A stretch of DNA of 64,000 nucleotides from Nostoc sp. TH1S01 (GCA_018993265.1 JAGKSW010000015.1:62001-126000); one strand, 5' to 3'. Shown: positions 28,621-41,515, counted from the stretch's first letter. Numbers and translations are program-made. Notes: generated from the letters alone by a model not told the origin.

Positions 28621-30042
28621 ATGACCCATCAACTAGCATCACATGTATTGATACTTTTATTTGGACTTGCTATTACTCCAACAGTGGGCTGCACAACTTT
28701 CCAGACCGATTCAGCTGTTGTTGCCCAAACTTCCCCCAAACCAGCACCCCAAGAAATTATCCAACCAGGGGAAGTCCGCGCTTTACCTGGTAAGTTAGAT
28801 GCAATCCCAGTCTTTAACAGTAACAGCCCGGAATGGATTAAAAACGAGGGGATTTTACTTTCTACCTTTCCGGCTAACGGTAAAAAAGTTTCCGCCGCAC
28901 ACCTCAATTTTCCCTTTCAAGGACGCTTTGATTTATTCGCCCATCATTACACCCATACTCCCAAAGATTTACAAACGCTATACATTGGTGTAATGCTGCA
29001 CAACCCTAATAAAAAACCTGTGACTGTCAATGTGTTGCAGGCTGCCAGTTACTTGCTGCAAGATGCCCCCTTTGTGACCTTACCACCTTACCTAGAAAAT
29101 AATGATGGCAAGGTTTATTCTGGGCCAGGGGCAAGGGCTGTTAGTGATGTGCTGCGCGGTGTCCGCCAAGCAGATTTCCCGGCTAAGTTAGTCATTCCTC
29201 CAGGTAGCAGCCGGATGTTATTGAATCATCCAATTCCTGTCAGAAATTTAGTCAAGCCTGTGAATGGCCGTTCTAGTTTTATGCGCTTGCAAAGTAACGG
29301 TAAGGTCTACGCGGCGAGTCTGGCGATGTTTGCTAAGAAAAATTCTGATGGTTCTGACCGTGCGCCGACTTTGAGTGAATGGCAAACTTTATTAAATAAT
29401 GGCAGTTTTGCTGGCCCTAGAGATAAAACCCCAACTCCACCTAATGCTACTGGTGGTTCACTTATTTACGGACGTGTGGCGGGTGTTTCTCAAGGTTCCC
29501 AATGGCAAGCTAATCTGGTTGATAACCCCAAAGCCCAGTATTTAACTATTCCTGGACGTGGCAAAGGAATTTCCTATCCTTTAGTTACTCTCCGGGGTGG
29601 TCGATTGGGTACTGACCAAATCCAAACGGCTAAAATGCTAGTTCGTTACCCTGATACCGCCTACGAAGCGCACGGTAATTATGGGGTGGAATATAAGCTG
29701 AGTTTGCCGTTAAAAAATCATACAACCCAAACTCAGAAAGTGAGCATTACTCTGGAAACACCTTTAAAAGAAGACAAGTTATCTCAAGGTGGGATTCGTT
29801 TCCGCAAACCATCTCTCGATTTTCCGTTTTTCCGTGGTACAGTGCGACTGCGTTATGTTGATGACCAAGGACAACAGAAAACGCGATATGTGCATTTATG
29901 GCACAGAACTGGTCAGGTTTTAGAACCATTAGTGCAGTTTGTTTTACCACCTGCAAGCCAACGGAAAGTACAGTTAGATGTGATTTATCCGCCAGATTCG
30001 ACACCGCCACAGGTTTTGACTGTGCGAACCTTGGAACAGTGA
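28621..30042 (+). CDS. DUF3370 family exported protein
   Basis: 473 residues. N-terminal hydrophobic signal (VLILLFGLAITPTVGC) ends at a Cys, so it may be a lipoprotein. The body matches cyanobacterial DUF3370: QPGEVRALPGKLDAIPVFNSNSPEWIKNEGILLS and FQGRFDLFAHHYTH. Function unknown; likely periplasmic or outer-envelope. Downstream are tandem CAGTAAACAGT repeats (about 30040-30145). Confidence 0.83.
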   Translation: MTHQLASHVLILLFGLAITPTVGCTTFQTDSAVVAQTSPKPAPQEIIQPGEVRALPGKLDAIPVFNSNSPEWIKNEGILLSTFPANGKKVSAAHLNFPFQGRFDLFAHHYTHTPKDLQTLYIGVMLHNPNKKPVTVNVLQAASYLLQDAPFVTLPPYLENNDGKVYSGPGARAVSDVLRGVRQADFPAKLVIPPGSSRMLLNHPIPVRNLVKPVNGRSSFMRLQSNGKVYAASLAMFAKKNSDGSDRAPTLSEWQTLLNNGSFAGPRDKTPTPPNATGGSLIYGRVAGVSQGSQWQANLVDNPKAQYLTIPGRGKGISYPLVTLRGGRLGTDQIQTAKMLVRYPDTAYEAHGNYGVEYKLSLPLKNHTTQTQKVSITLETPLKEDKLSQGGIRFRKPSLDFPFFRGTVRLRYVDDQGQQKTRYVHLWHRTGQVLEPLVQFVLPPASQRKVQLDVIYPPDSTPPQVLTVRTLEQ

Positions 30043-30146
30043 ACAGTAAACAGTTATCAGTAAACAATGATGTATTGATCCTGGGGTCAGAGTTCCCCAC
30101 CGATGCACTTTGATAACTGTTTACTGATTACTGTTTACTGATTTAA

Positions 30147-30452
30147 TTACTTACCGCCGTAGAAAAAGGCGATTTCTTTTTCTTTGAGGGGTGCAAAACC
30201 TGCTTCGGTCAGCTTTTGATCTAGTTCTGCTTGGGGAATATGTTTTGCACCGATACGGACAATCCGCGATCGCATTGTATTGGAAACACCACTACGCTGT
30301 CTATTTGCTTCTAACGCCATGACTTGGTTATAAAGGTCTAGCTTGGCGGTAGGAATGGGACTTCCATCAAAATCTATCCCTTTAGCGATCGCTTCATCAA
30401 TCGCGTCTGCACCTTTGGTTGTGGAATTTACTTGATTAGTTTCGGCAGTCAT
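30147..30452 (-). CDS. Small conserved cyanobacterial protein (DUF4090-like)
   Basis: 101 residues. Highly characteristic core: GADAIDEAIAKGIDFDGSPIP...ANRQRSGVSNTMRSRIVRIGAKHIPQAELDQKL...APLKEKEIAFFYGGK. I believe this is the DUF4090 family, restricted to cyanobacteria, function unknown. No signal or TM helix. The family number is from memory and less certain than the gene itself. Confidence 0.7.
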   Translation of the reverse strand: MTAETNQVNSTTKGADAIDEAIAKGIDFDGSPIPTAKLDLYNQVMALEANRQRSGVSNTMRSRIVRIGAKHIPQAELDQKLTEAGFAPLKEKEIAFFYGGK

Positions 30453-30676
30453 GGGTATTTGCTCTTTCTTGGCTCTGGGTAGATTTTACCAGTCTTGGGA
30501 TCTTGATTTAAACGCAAAGTTACGCTGAGGTAAACGCAAAGAAGCGCAGAGTGATACTAAAGTTATGTTCAGAAATAAGATCAACCCAGTATGAGTAAGC
30601 TAACGCGCATAGACACTTGGCATTTTGGGAAATTTTGGATTAACCTCGAACCATCGGTATAGGAATAGGTGAGGCT

Positions 30677-31048
30677 ATGTCTGAGGCTCACATCTCTCAA
30701 AACAACGATCGCACTCTCGAAAAAGCACTAACTAACAGGATTATTGACGATTATTTTGATAATTCTGAAAGTTGGCTGAGGGCGATTTTGCGTATGTGTA
30801 TATTCTCGTTAGCTCACTTGAATAAAAAGCCAGTATTTATTGTGGAATGCCCAAATCAAGCTGTAGCTAAACGTTTAAGTCGCAAAACTTACCCTTTTCG
30901 GGGACTAGTTTACTATTTAACAGATAATTTATATAGTGGCGATCGCACTTTATTTTGCTATCAAGACACCAAAGATGGTACTTGGCATTGTTTTGATACG
31001 AGTACTAATTCATGGAAAAATTTGAGTAACTTGCGATCGCGTAAATAA
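30677..31048 (+). CDS. Hypothetical protein
   Basis: 123 residues starting MSEAHISQNNDRTLEKALTNRIIDDYFDNSESWLRAILRMCIF. No recognisable family. Mixed alpha/beta, basic C-terminus, two Cys. Good ATG and cyanobacterial codon use. Followed by a GAAGTCT tandem repeat (31051-31083). Confidence 0.6.
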   Translation: MSEAHISQNNDRTLEKALTNRIIDDYFDNSESWLRAILRMCIFSLAHLNKKPVFIVECPNQAVAKRLSRKTYPFRGLVYYLTDNLYSGDRTLFCYQDTKDGTWHCFDTSTNSWKNLSNLRSRK

Positions 31049-31050
31049 AT

Positions 31051-31083
31051 GAAGTCTGAAGTCTGAAGTCTGAAGTCTGAAAT
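31051..31083. repeat. GAAGTCT tandem repeat
   Basis: Four to five consecutive copies of the heptamer GAAGTCT directly after the stop codon of the hypothetical gene. Confidence 0.85.
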
Positions 31084-31120
31084 GACCTTATTGATTAACA
31101 GATGAGGTAAATTTTGCACT

Positions 31121-31381
31121 TTAATCGTTTGATCGCTGTTGGATTGTGATTAAACCTCCGACGAATGCGCCCAATATTGTACCCGTCCAAATTCCTCTGG
31201 TACTACCTTGCAGCATTGCTCCTGGTGCTACCCAAGTCTGGCAAATTTCCTTCAAACCCCAAGGCTGGTTTTGACATTTCTGGCTATGCAACATCAACGT
31301 GATTTGTCCGTTGATGTAACCACCTAAAAATCCAGAAGCTAGGGCTGAAAAGGTGCAGATTAAAATTTTGTTTTTGGTCAT
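31121..31381 (-). CDS. Small membrane protein, unknown
   Basis: 86 residues with two predicted TM helices rich in Gly/Ala (ILICTFSALASGFLGGYINGQITLML and WTGTILGAFVGGLITI) separated by a loop with two Cys (SQKCQNQPWGLKEICQTW). I do not recognise a family. Downstream of ppc on the same strand. Confidence 0.55.
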   Translation of the reverse strand: MTKNKILICTFSALASGFLGGYINGQITLMLHSQKCQNQPWGLKEICQTWVAPGAMLQGSTRGIWTGTILGAFVGGLITIQQRSND

Positions 31382-31454
31382 TTGTCAATAGTCATTGGTC
31401 ATTAGAAGCATACTAAAGATAAATGACCAATGACAAAAGACTCCGCGAAGCAAA

Positions 31455-34400
31455 TCAGCCTGTATTTCTCATTCCCGCAGCAATACCATTAATGGTTAAC
31501 AGTGCGCCCCGCAGTAATTCGCCTTTGCTGTAACGAGAGTGAATTACACCAGAGGTAGCTGTAGTATTTTTGGCTTGGCGCAGGCGCTTGAGTAATGAAA
31601 CCTGGATGAACCCTAGAGGTACAATTGTCCCATTACGTAATTGTACTGAACGCTGCAATACAGGATCACCATCTAACAGTCGAGTGTGACCAGTAATTTT
31701 TAGAACGAAATCTTTTGTGAGATAGTATTCACTGGCGATTTGCTCAAAGACTTTCTCAAAGCGTTCTTTGTCTTCTGGGTTAGATAATTCCTGGACGTAG
31801 TGTCGCGCCATTTGGATATCGACTTTCGCCAGTGTCATCTCCGCTTTGGAAATCACCATTTTGAAGAACGGCCACTTCATATAAAAGTAGCGCAATAATT
31901 TCAGGTGTTCTTCTGGTTCTTCATTTAAGAATTCTTGCAACGCTGTCCCGACACCGTACCACGAAGGTAGCAAAACTCTAGTTTGTGTCCAGCTAAATAC
32001 CCAAGGAATCGCACGTAAACTGCTTAAATCTTTCTTTCCAGAAGGACGACGTGCGGGACGGGAACTGATTTGCAGTTGGCTAATTTCTTCAATGGGGGTG
32101 ACTTGGTTGAAAAAGTCAATGAAATCTGGTTGTTCGTAGATTAAAGCACGATAATGTTGCCGCGATCGCGCTGCTAGTTCTTCCATAATTTCGTTCCAAG
32201 GTTCGATATCATCAAACCCTGTCCGCAGCAAACTAGCTTGAATTACCGCAGTGGTGACGGTTTCTAAGTTATATAAAGCCAAATCGACCAAAGAATATTT
32301 AGAAGCTAATACTTCTCCTTGTTCGGTAATTTTAATTCGCCCGTTAATACTGTGGCCTGGCTGTGCCAAAATCGCTTCATAAGCAGGGCCGCCACCTCGT
32401 CCTACAGAACCGCCGCGACCGTGGAAAATCCGCAAGTTGACACCGTATTCTTCGGCGATTTTCTGCAATGATTTTTGGGCTTTGTGAATTTCCCAGTTGC
32501 TACTTAAGAAGCCAGAGTCTTTGTTACTGTCGGAATATCCCAACATGACTTCTTGTAAGTCTGGTGCAATTGTAGAATGGGGATTTGCTTCAGCATCAGC
32601 AAGTCTTTGCTGAATATTTTCATAGCCGCCAGCTAACAAAGCCCGATACAAGGGAAGTTCAAACAGCTGACGCATGATACTGCGAGAACGCTGTAAGTCT
32701 TCTACGGTTTCAAATAAAGGTACAACTTGAATTGTGCCAACTGCAACTGCTGGGTCAAATAATCTTGCTTCTTTGGCTAAGAGTAAAACTTCCAGTACGT
32801 CGCTGACTTGACGGCACATACTAATAATGTAAGTTTGGCAGATATTAACACCAAACTCTTGTTGCAGTGATCGCAAAATTCGGAAGGTTTCAATGATATC
32901 GTTGGTTTTCTCGGAAAATGGCAGTTCTGATGGAATTAAGGGACGGCGGGTTTGCAATTCGGAAGTTAACCAAGCCACGCGCTGTTCTTCTGTCAGGTCG
33001 TCATAAGCTTGGGGTAAGACTTGCAGATATTCTAAAATTTCATTCAGCGCATCAGAATGGCGAGTTGATTCTTGGCGGATATCTAACTGTGTCAAGTTAA
33101 AATCAAAAATTTCTACTTGACAAATCAAATTATCCAGTTCTCGACAACTCAGACCAGTTTCACTCAAATTGCGTTGAATTAGCCGCAATTCTGCCAAAAA
33201 TTCTGCACCCGAACGGTACATTGGTGCGTCTTCGTTGCTGGGAGTTTCGCGTTTATATAATGCTAAATTGCGATCGCGGGTATTTTCTAACCGCCGCAGT
33301 ACATAAGACAGCTTCAAGCGATAAGGTTCTTGGCGATAACGCAACGCTAGGGCATCATATATATCACTTAACTGCGACTGGTCTAATTCCAACGATTCGA
33401 GTAAATCTGGTAAAACATCACTCCAGTGCATGGAGATGCTTAATAACTCAATCAGCTTTTTGACTGACTGAATATAGCGTTCCAGCACCATTTTGCGTTG
33501 ATAGCAAGCTGTCTTCCAGGTAATTTCTGGCGTAACTGATGGGTTTCCATCTCTATCAGACCCTACCCAAGAACCAAAGGAACAAAAGTTTTTGCGCGGC
33601 GGTTCTAACCAATCAAAAGTTTTACCTAAAGCATACTTAAACCGTTTATGTAGTTGGGGAATGCCATCAAATAATACTTCTTGGAAGTAGTGCAGGGCAT
33701 AATCTACTTCATCTAAAACAGTGGGTTTGAATTGGTGGAGTTCATCTGTCCGCCACCACAGCCGAATTTCTTCTAGTAACTTTTCGCGTAACTCGGCTGA
33801 TTCCCAAGGATAGCCGCCAGCGCGATTTTCGACTGCATCTATTTGTTGCAGTAGATTGACTACTTGTCTTTGTTTATCGCGGATGGTGTGACGGACAATT
33901 TCTGTGGGGTGGGCGGTGAACACCAAACGCACATCTAACTGCGAAATTAAACGCTGAATTTGTTGGGGTGGCACATTCAAGTCATATAAATAAGGAAACA
34001 GCGTGGCAAAAGTGCCTTTTTGCTTGTTTTGCATTTTGCCCACCCAACTTTTTGCCAGCAAATCTGTACCTACACTTTTATTCACAAAGGCATCATCTTC
34101 TTTGTTATTAGAAGAGTAGGTACTATCTGACATGGTGTCAGAACTGGTGGTAATTGCATCGTCTATTTCCGAGTAGCGGGTGAGTTGTTGCTTTTGCTCA
34201 TATTCTTGCTCAATGATGTTAATTAGCTGAAAATATAGCGCAAAAGCCCGCGCTGCCCGAATTGCTTCATTAATGTTCAGTTGTTCAATCAATTTGACGG
34301 CTGATGCGGCTTGGTCGTTTGTCGCTTGTCCTTCCGGCGAACACAAATCTCGCAACTGCCGCAATAAATCTACCATTTTCTGGCCGCATTCTTGCCGCAG

Positions 34401-34508
34401 TACGTTCTCCCATAATTCTTCAACTATTTGGAGACGACGACGTAAAAATAATTCTGAGGCAGGGTAATAATTCGCAGCGTGTGATGCAGAGTATAAAAGC
34501 GAACCCAT
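31455..34508 (-). CDS. ppc: Phosphoenolpyruvate carboxylase
   Basis: 1017 residues, the long cyanobacterial form. Catalytic motifs [71 protein letters not shown] and the C-terminal RNTG are all present. Carboxylates PEP to oxaloacetate, the main anaplerotic reaction feeding the incomplete TCA cycle and nitrogen assimilation. An Asp/Ser/Thr-rich insertion near residues 115-150 looks like a lineage-specific loop. Confidence 0.98.
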   Translation of the reverse strand: MGSLLYSASHAANYYPASELFLRRRLQIVEELWENVLRQECGQKMVDLLRQLRDLCSPEGQATNDQAASAVKLIEQLNINEAIRAARAFALYFQLINIIEQEYEQKQQLTRYSEIDDAITTSSDTMSDSTYSSNNKEDDAFVNKSVGTDLLAKSWVGKMQNKQKGTFATLFPYLYDLNVPPQQIQRLISQLDVRLVFTAHPTEIVRHTIRDKQRQVVNLLQQIDAVENRAGGYPWESAELREKLLEEIRLWWRTDELHQFKPTVLDEVDYALHYFQEVLFDGIPQLHKRFKYALGKTFDWLEPPRKNFCSFGSWVGSDRDGNPSVTPEITWKTACYQRKMVLERYIQSVKKLIELLSISMHWSDVLPDLLESLELDQSQLSDIYDALALRYRQEPYRLKLSYVLRRLENTRDRNLALYKRETPSNEDAPMYRSGAEFLAELRLIQRNLSETGLSCRELDNLICQVEIFDFNLTQLDIRQESTRHSDALNEILEYLQVLPQAYDDLTEEQRVAWLTSELQTRRPLIPSELPFSEKTNDIIETFRILRSLQQEFGVNICQTYIISMCRQVSDVLEVLLLAKEARLFDPAVAVGTIQVVPLFETVEDLQRSRSIMRQLFELPLYRALLAGGYENIQQRLADAEANPHSTIAPDLQEVMLGYSDSNKDSGFLSSNWEIHKAQKSLQKIAEEYGVNLRIFHGRGGSVGRGGGPAYEAILAQPGHSINGRIKITEQGEVLASKYSLVDLALYNLETVTTAVIQASLLRTGFDDIEPWNEIMEELAARSRQHYRALIYEQPDFIDFFNQVTPIEEISQLQISSRPARRPSGKKDLSSLRAIPWVFSWTQTRVLLPSWYGVGTALQEFLNEEPEEHLKLLRYFYMKWPFFKMVISKAEMTLAKVDIQMARHYVQELSNPEDKERFEKVFEQIASEYYLTKDFVLKITGHTRLLDGDPVLQRSVQLRNGTIVPLGFIQVSLLKRLRQAKNTTATSGVIHSRYSKGELLRGALLTINGIAAGMRNTG

Positions 34509-34608
34509 ATTTGCTTCTCTTGTAAAGCCAATTACTGTTTACATTTTTGAACTTTGTGATTTACGCTCATTGTTTTCTATGAGCGGTTTATTTTTTAAAG
34601 TATAAGTT

Positions 34609-34848
34609 TTAGCTTTTATCGGTTAATTCATCGCTATGAGGAAAGGGAAGAATCGGCAAGCGATCGCCGCGAAACAATTCTTCACTAGCTTGCCCTAGCG
34701 ATTCTAGGGCTTTTACTGTGAACTTTTCGGTGGTCAGCAGCAGTAGTATAGACGCTGTACCTATTTCGAGGATAAAAGATTGGGGAATGCTAAACAAAAC
34801 CAGATTGAGTCCGGGGTTGGTTGAAGATTGGGAGGTGATAGGAGGCAT
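34609..34848 (-). CDS. Hypothetical small protein upstream of ppc
   Basis: 79 residues: MPPITSQSSTNPGLNLVLFSIPQSFILEIGTASILLLLTTEKFTVKALESLGQASEELFRGDRLPILPFPHSDEL. One hydrophobic stretch in the middle and an amphipathic helix. I recall similar small cyanobacterial proteins but no named family. Co-oriented with ppc, 100 bases upstream. Confidence 0.55.
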   Translation of the reverse strand: MPPITSQSSTNPGLNLVLFSIPQSFILEIGTASILLLLTTEKFTVKALESLGQASEELFRGDRLPILPFPHSDELTDKS

Positions 34849-35064
34849 TGCTAATTTTTGGTGGTTGGCAAACGAGGAAAATGAAACGCAAAAATCAAAA
34901 TCTGTATGACTTGCAACGATATAAGACTATCTTGGCCTATTTTGCAAGCACAGAAGGTAACAAAAGTGTTAAAAAAAAACAGCAAAATGTGATAGACCTA
35001 TGGTTCTAGTTTACAAGCGCAGGCAATACCCCCGAATACTCGCTTCCTGTAAAGTTAACTGCCC

Positions 35065-38000
35065 ATGAAAAAAGTATTAGTAGATAGCCAGCAAATATTA
35101 GTGCAATGGGTAAGCCAAGCAACAGGGATTAACACTTTAGGGGTGAAAGTCCGGTTGCGGGGAAATGACCTACACATCCTTTGTGAAGCAAATGAGTGTC
35201 CTCCACGCTGGCGCACTCTTTCTGATTTGCTCCACGCACTTCAGCAAACAGATTTAGATGTCTTAACAAATAACGAACAACCCTCAATATACCAAGTATT
35301 GGTTTATGGGCGAAAAAAGGGCGAAAATCGACCCCAATGGTGCCATCGGGTACATCTAAATCAATTAGACAAGCACTTAGAGCAGGTAGAGCAAGCCCTA
35401 AAAGACGCGGAAGCATCAAAACCAGGTGGGGCGCTCATTATATCAAATGAGAGTTTAGCCCGTCGCGGCGACCCGAATGCGATCGCTCATTATCTCAGTG
35501 AAACTCTCAGTTCTTTGGGTGTGGGAGTTCAAGTCCGAATCAAGCCGCACCAACCCAAAGACAAAAATCAAGCGCCAACCAATCGCCTCTGGGTTTTTTG
35601 TCAATCTGTCTACAGTCCAGATTCTTCCTTATTAGCAGAAACAATTGCTCAAAAACTCCGACTGTTAAAGTTGACTGGCTACCAAGATGCAGTCATTACC
35701 GCCCAAGTCAGTGGAGAAACTAGCAATGATTGGGTACTGCGGGTAGATTTAACACCCCCAGAAGTGATGCTCAAAGAATGGGCGCGTTGGGGGGATGTGC
35801 AAGCGATCGCTCGGCTGTTAACAGAAGTATTATTAGAATTTAAAGTTACTGTCCAAGCATCACTCAAAGAATCAACTTTACATCTTTTCTGCTCCCCTGC
35901 TTTTGATCCTTTAGAAGATGCACCCGCACCAGATAAAACTCAATGTCTGGATATTATCGTATCGCACCTAGAAGCGATCGCTCCTCAAGGCATTTTGGGC
36001 GCGACGATTTACGGTCAAAAAACCGCCCAAAAGCAACCAGCTTGGATTGATTGGATTTCTTTACCTGCGGCGCAACATCCAGCCTTGGCGACTTCCGCCT
36101 TAGAGTTAGCCATTAACGGCGATGAACCTGCATTGCATTTTTTATTAGAACGCTTACTCAATACTGATTTAGAATGGCGCTTAAAAACAGGCGGAATACG
36201 TGTTTTGTTGCTCCACAAAGGTGACTTGCTACACATTATGTGTGATGCGCCTGTTTGTCCCAACCGGAAACAAGTAGCTAATAAAGTTACCCAGTTTGTT
36301 CGTCAGTTAAAATTGCCTGGAATCACAGGGGTAAGGGTTTATGGTCGCCGTTCTGGAAATAAAGAACCAGTTTGGCATCATGGTGTGGATTTCGTACAGC
36401 GCCAACGTTTAGTTCCCGAAGCAACCCCAGAGTTTGCTGCAACTTCGGAATATGTAGGTGAACTGATAGTTAAAGACGGTCAAGAACCGATTTTCCGCCC
36501 TGATTTAACCTCAGAAGAAGTCCAAAACTTTTTCACAGAAGTAGCACGAGATTGGATTGCTACAGCTAGCACGACAGTTAAAAATTTCCTGTTAGGAACA
36601 CAAATATTTACTGAAGTTGGTCAGTCAGCCGCCGCCGATCCCGATTTACAAGGTGGACTCAAAGTTGCATTAGTTTGGGGAACATTGGGATTATTGCTGA
36701 CACTGCAAACAGATTGGATTAGCGGTCAAATTGTGGCGCGGACATTACCCCGTACACCGCATATAAATAATGTGGCTGTTTCTGATGCTGAACAAAAGCC
36801 GCCTGTAACAGCAAAACATAAAGAAAAAGTGGAATTATTAACTAATTCATCTGGGCAAAAATTATCAGGTTCAAATAATTCAGCCTTCAATGCTTCTGGA
36901 TTTACGGTCAATGAAGATGATCCGGAATCGACAAATTTAGCAGCCGCACCATTAAAAGAAAAAGCTACATCTGCTGCAATTTTATTAGCAGCGCGATCGC
37001 AAATGCCCAGTTTTAATGCGCGGCAATTAGATGAACAATTAGCTTTGTATCGCCAACAATTAAATATTAAAGGCAGTCCACCAGATATTTTAATTATTGG
37101 TTCTTCGCGGGCTTTGCGTGGCGTTGACCCGGCTGCATTATCCAAAGCTTTAGCCAAACAAGGATATCCCAATATTGATGTGTTCAACTTTGGGGTAAAT
37201 GGTGCGACAGCCCAAGTTGTCGATTTTATTATTCGCCAAGTCCTTGATGTATCAGAATTACCCAAAGTTATTCTTTGGGCTGATGGTTCCCGTGCTTTTA
37301 ATAGTGGTCGAGACGATATCACATTTAATGCGATCGCTTCTTCGCCGGGTTATCAAAAAATCTTAGAAAAAGCCCAAAATACTGCTGGTGATGAATATGC
37401 TACTAAAAATTCTCCAAAATCTCAAGAAAAACCCAAAATCGAGAAAAAATCTGAGGAAATTTCAAGCTATCAAGCTATTAATAATGGGTTAAATCAAATT
37501 TTATCTGCTTTTTCTAGTACCTATCAAAATCGCAACCAGTTTAAATCTTTATTACATCAACAACTGGATAGTTTGCCATTAATTAGCGATCGCAATTCTA
37601 AAGAAAACTCATCAACTGAATCTGTTGCGGAAAGTTCAGACGATGAGACTTCTCTGCAATCAGTTGATTTTGATGGCTTCTTACCTTTATCTGTGCGGTT
37701 CAATCCGGCTCGATACTATCAAAAACATCCGCGAGTCACAGGTAATTACGATAATGACTACAAATCATTTCACATAGAAGGTAATCAAGATACAGCTTTT
37801 CAAGAAGTTTTAAAATTCACTCAGGCGCAGCAAATTCCTCTCGTATTTATTAATATGCCTCTCACCGCTGAATATTTAGATCCAGTCCGCAAAAAATATG
37901 AGCAAGAATTTCAACAATATATGCTTGGATTAGCAACAAATCCTAATTTTATTTATCGGGATTTTAGCCAACTTTGGCCAAGAACAAATGACTATTTTTC

Positions 38001-38088
38001 TGACCCCAGTCATCTTAACCGCTTTGGCGCTTATGAAGTATCAAAAAAACTAGCGATCGACCCAGTAATTCCTTGGCCGACAAAGTAA
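35065..38088 (+). CDS. DUF1574 family protein with SGNH-like C-terminal domain
   Basis: 1007 residues. The first half has four divergent copies of a module of about 100 residues (LRGNDLHILCEANECPPR, NRLWVFCQSVYSPD, STLHLFCSPAFDPLED, GDLLHIMCDAPVCPNRKQ). A TM helix follows near 533-550 (VALVWGTLGLLLTLQ). The second half is an SGNH/AlgX-like domain: IIGSSRALRGVDP near 680 and the Asp-His block DPSHLNRFGAYE near 980. Paired with the MBOAT gene downstream, it probably completes acyl transfer to an exported polysaccharide. Confidence 0.82.
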   Translation: MKKVLVDSQQILVQWVSQATGINTLGVKVRLRGNDLHILCEANECPPRWRTLSDLLHALQQTDLDVLTNNEQPSIYQVLVYGRKKGENRPQWCHRVHLNQLDKHLEQVEQALKDAEASKPGGALIISNESLARRGDPNAIAHYLSETLSSLGVGVQVRIKPHQPKDKNQAPTNRLWVFCQSVYSPDSSLLAETIAQKLRLLKLTGYQDAVITAQVSGETSNDWVLRVDLTPPEVMLKEWARWGDVQAIARLLTEVLLEFKVTVQASLKESTLHLFCSPAFDPLEDAPAPDKTQCLDIIVSHLEAIAPQGILGATIYGQKTAQKQPAWIDWISLPAAQHPALATSALELAINGDEPALHFLLERLLNTDLEWRLKTGGIRVLLLHKGDLLHIMCDAPVCPNRKQVANKVTQFVRQLKLPGITGVRVYGRRSGNKEPVWHHGVDFVQRQRLVPEATPEFAATSEYVGELIVKDGQEPIFRPDLTSEEVQNFFTEVARDWIATASTTVKNFLLGTQIFTEVGQSAAADPDLQGGLKVALVWGTLGLLLTLQTDWISGQIVARTLPRTPHINNVAVSDAEQKPPVTAKHKEKVELLTNSSGQKLSGSNNSAFNASGFTVNEDDPESTNLAAAPLKEKATSAAILLAARSQMPSFNARQLDEQLALYRQQLNIKGSPPDILIIGSSRALRGVDPAALSKALAKQGYPNIDVFNFGVNGATAQVVDFIIRQVLDVSELPKVILWADGSRAFNSGRDDITFNAIASSPGYQKILEKAQNTAGDEYATKNSPKSQEKPKIEKKSEEISSYQAINNGLNQILSAFSSTYQNRNQFKSLLHQQLDSLPLISDRNSKENSSTESVAESSDDETSLQSVDFDGFLPLSVRFNPARYYQKHPRVTGNYDNDYKSFHIEGNQDTAFQEVLKFTQAQQIPLVFINMPLTAEYLDPVRKKYEQEFQQYMLGLATNPNFIYRDFSQLWPRTNDYFSDPSHLNRFGAYEVSKKLAIDPVIPWPTK

Positions 38089-38273
38089 GTGCTGAGTGCT
38101 GATACCACCAAGTTGCCGTCAAAGATAGTAACCTGGGGTGGGAGTAGGGAGTAGGAATATTATTTCTAAAAACAACTTAGTATGAGTGCTGAGTAATAAA
38201 TTGTCTCCTGCCTTCTGCCTTATGGCACATGACCAATGACCAATGACAATTGACAAATGACTATTGACAAAAA
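38089..38273. repeat. Repeat-rich spacer including a dispersed repeat of about 80 bp
   Basis: 38102-38183 (ATACCACCAAGTTGCCGT...TTAGTAT) is closely repeated at 56012-56090. Around it are STRR units GTGCTGA, TGCCTTC and TGACCAA. Confidence 0.75.
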
Positions 38274-39773
38274 ATGAACTTTATATCAATTTCCTACGGC
38301 ATATTTTTACTAAGTATATTAGGCATTTACTGGACTGTAACAGAACAAAAATGGCGATTATGGATTTTATTAATTGCCAGCATTGTTTTTTATGCTTCTT
38401 GGAGTATTCAATACATCCCACTTTTATTAGCATTGACCTTTATTAACTTTCGCTTGGGCGGAGAAATTGGTAAAAATACTTCTCCAGGAGAGCATAATCT
38501 TGATTGGCGGATTTCTAATGAAGAATGGCAATATGCTAATGCAGATTGGAATAGTCGCCGTCTAAAATTATTATGGCTAGGTATAATATTAAATGTTTTA
38601 TTACTGCTAGGTTTTAAGTATATTTCACCTATATTAAACTTATTTTTACCTATACAAACAAATTCACCAGAAGCATCTTTTAAAGTAATAGCTCCTTTGG
38701 GAATTTCATTTTTCACCTTTGAGTGTATTGCTTATTTAATAGATATTTATCGCGGCGCTCCTGCTACTGACAATTTTCTCAAATTTGCGACATACAAACT
38801 GTTTTTTGCCAAACTGATTTCCGGGCCAATTACGCGCTACCACAACTTAGCAACTCAGTTCAACACACTGCAATTTCCCACAGCCGAGAGAGTCGCTGAA
38901 GCATTGTGGTTAATTGCTAGAGGCGCAGTCAAAAAAGGACTTTTGGCTGATAATTTAGGTATTTTTGTTGATTTATGTTTTGGAAATTTGCAACGCGCAG
39001 GTAGTGGCGACCTTTGGTTAGCGACTTTTGCTTATGGTTTGCAATTGTATTTAGATTTTAATGGCTATGTAGATATTGCCCGTGGCACAGCTTTGCTGTT
39101 TGGTTTAGTTTTGCCAGAAAATTTTGATTTTCCTTACTTCAGCACTAGCATTGCTGATTTTTGGCGGCGTTGGCATATAACTTTAGGTGATTGGTTGCGT
39201 AACTATGTTTACTTTCCTTTAGGTGGTTCTCGCCGTGGTTTGATGCGTACCTGCTTGAATTTATTTATAGTGATGGTAATTGCAGGTATTTGGCACGGTT
39301 CCGCCTGGGGTTTCTTTGTTTGGGGTATTCTGCATGGAATTGCCTTAGCCGTTCATCGCCTGACAGATGATTTGAGCGATCACAACGAAAAACTCGCCCA
39401 CTTCTGGCAAAATCCTATTGGTGTAGTTATAGCTTGGCTGTTGACACAGTTGATGGTTTTTACTTCTTGGATTTGGTTTCGTTTACCCAATCTCCAAGAT
39501 TCTTCTTTAGTAATTCAGCATCTTTGGGGTCATACTGCTGACGCACAGTTCGCCCAAAAAGTATACGTAGAAGCTTTAACTATTAGCCCTTACCAACTAA
39601 CTTGGATGTTGGGCATTTTAGCGACTTTCATGGGGCTGGTCTACGCTTTAAATGGTCGATTAAAACTAGAGTTAAACTGGCCAATCAAGCTGGTTTTCGT
39701 ACCTTTATGCTTTTATATTGTTTGGCTACTAGCGCCTGAAGGCAGTTTACCTTACATATATTTTGATTTTTAA
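38274..39773 (+). CDS. MBOAT family O-acyltransferase (AlgI-like)
   Basis: 499 residues, about ten TM helices. MBOAT/AlgI signatures: YLIDIYRG, YFSTSIADFWRRWHITLGDWLRNYVYFPLGG and the catalytic-His segment VIAGIWHGSAWGFFVWGILHG (His near 341). Moves acyl groups across the membrane for polysaccharide acetylation. Immediately follows the DUF1574/SGNH gene, a standard MBOAT-plus-SGNH pairing. Confidence 0.93.
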   Translation: MNFISISYGIFLLSILGIYWTVTEQKWRLWILLIASIVFYASWSIQYIPLLLALTFINFRLGGEIGKNTSPGEHNLDWRISNEEWQYANADWNSRRLKLLWLGIILNVLLLLGFKYISPILNLFLPIQTNSPEASFKVIAPLGISFFTFECIAYLIDIYRGAPATDNFLKFATYKLFFAKLISGPITRYHNLATQFNTLQFPTAERVAEALWLIARGAVKKGLLADNLGIFVDLCFGNLQRAGSGDLWLATFAYGLQLYLDFNGYVDIARGTALLFGLVLPENFDFPYFSTSIADFWRRWHITLGDWLRNYVYFPLGGSRRGLMRTCLNLFIVMVIAGIWHGSAWGFFVWGILHGIALAVHRLTDDLSDHNEKLAHFWQNPIGVVIAWLLTQLMVFTSWIWFRLPNLQDSSLVIQHLWGHTADAQFAQKVYVEALTISPYQLTWMLGILATFMGLVYALNGRLKLELNWPIKLVFVPLCFYIVWLLAPEGSLPYIYFDF

Positions 39774-41473
<1,700 letters not shown>

Positions 41474-41478
41474 TTTTC

Positions 41479-41505
41479 TAGAGATGTTGCTTGGCAACGT
41501 CTCTA
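41479..41505 (+). terminator. First hairpin after psbA
   Basis: TAGAGATGTTGC, loop TTGG, then CAACGTCTCTA: a strong stem 6 bases after the stop. Its arms resemble the dispersed TGTAGAGACGTT palindromes. Possibly mRNA-stabilising. Confidence 0.7.
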
Positions 41506-41515
41506 ATAACTAATA

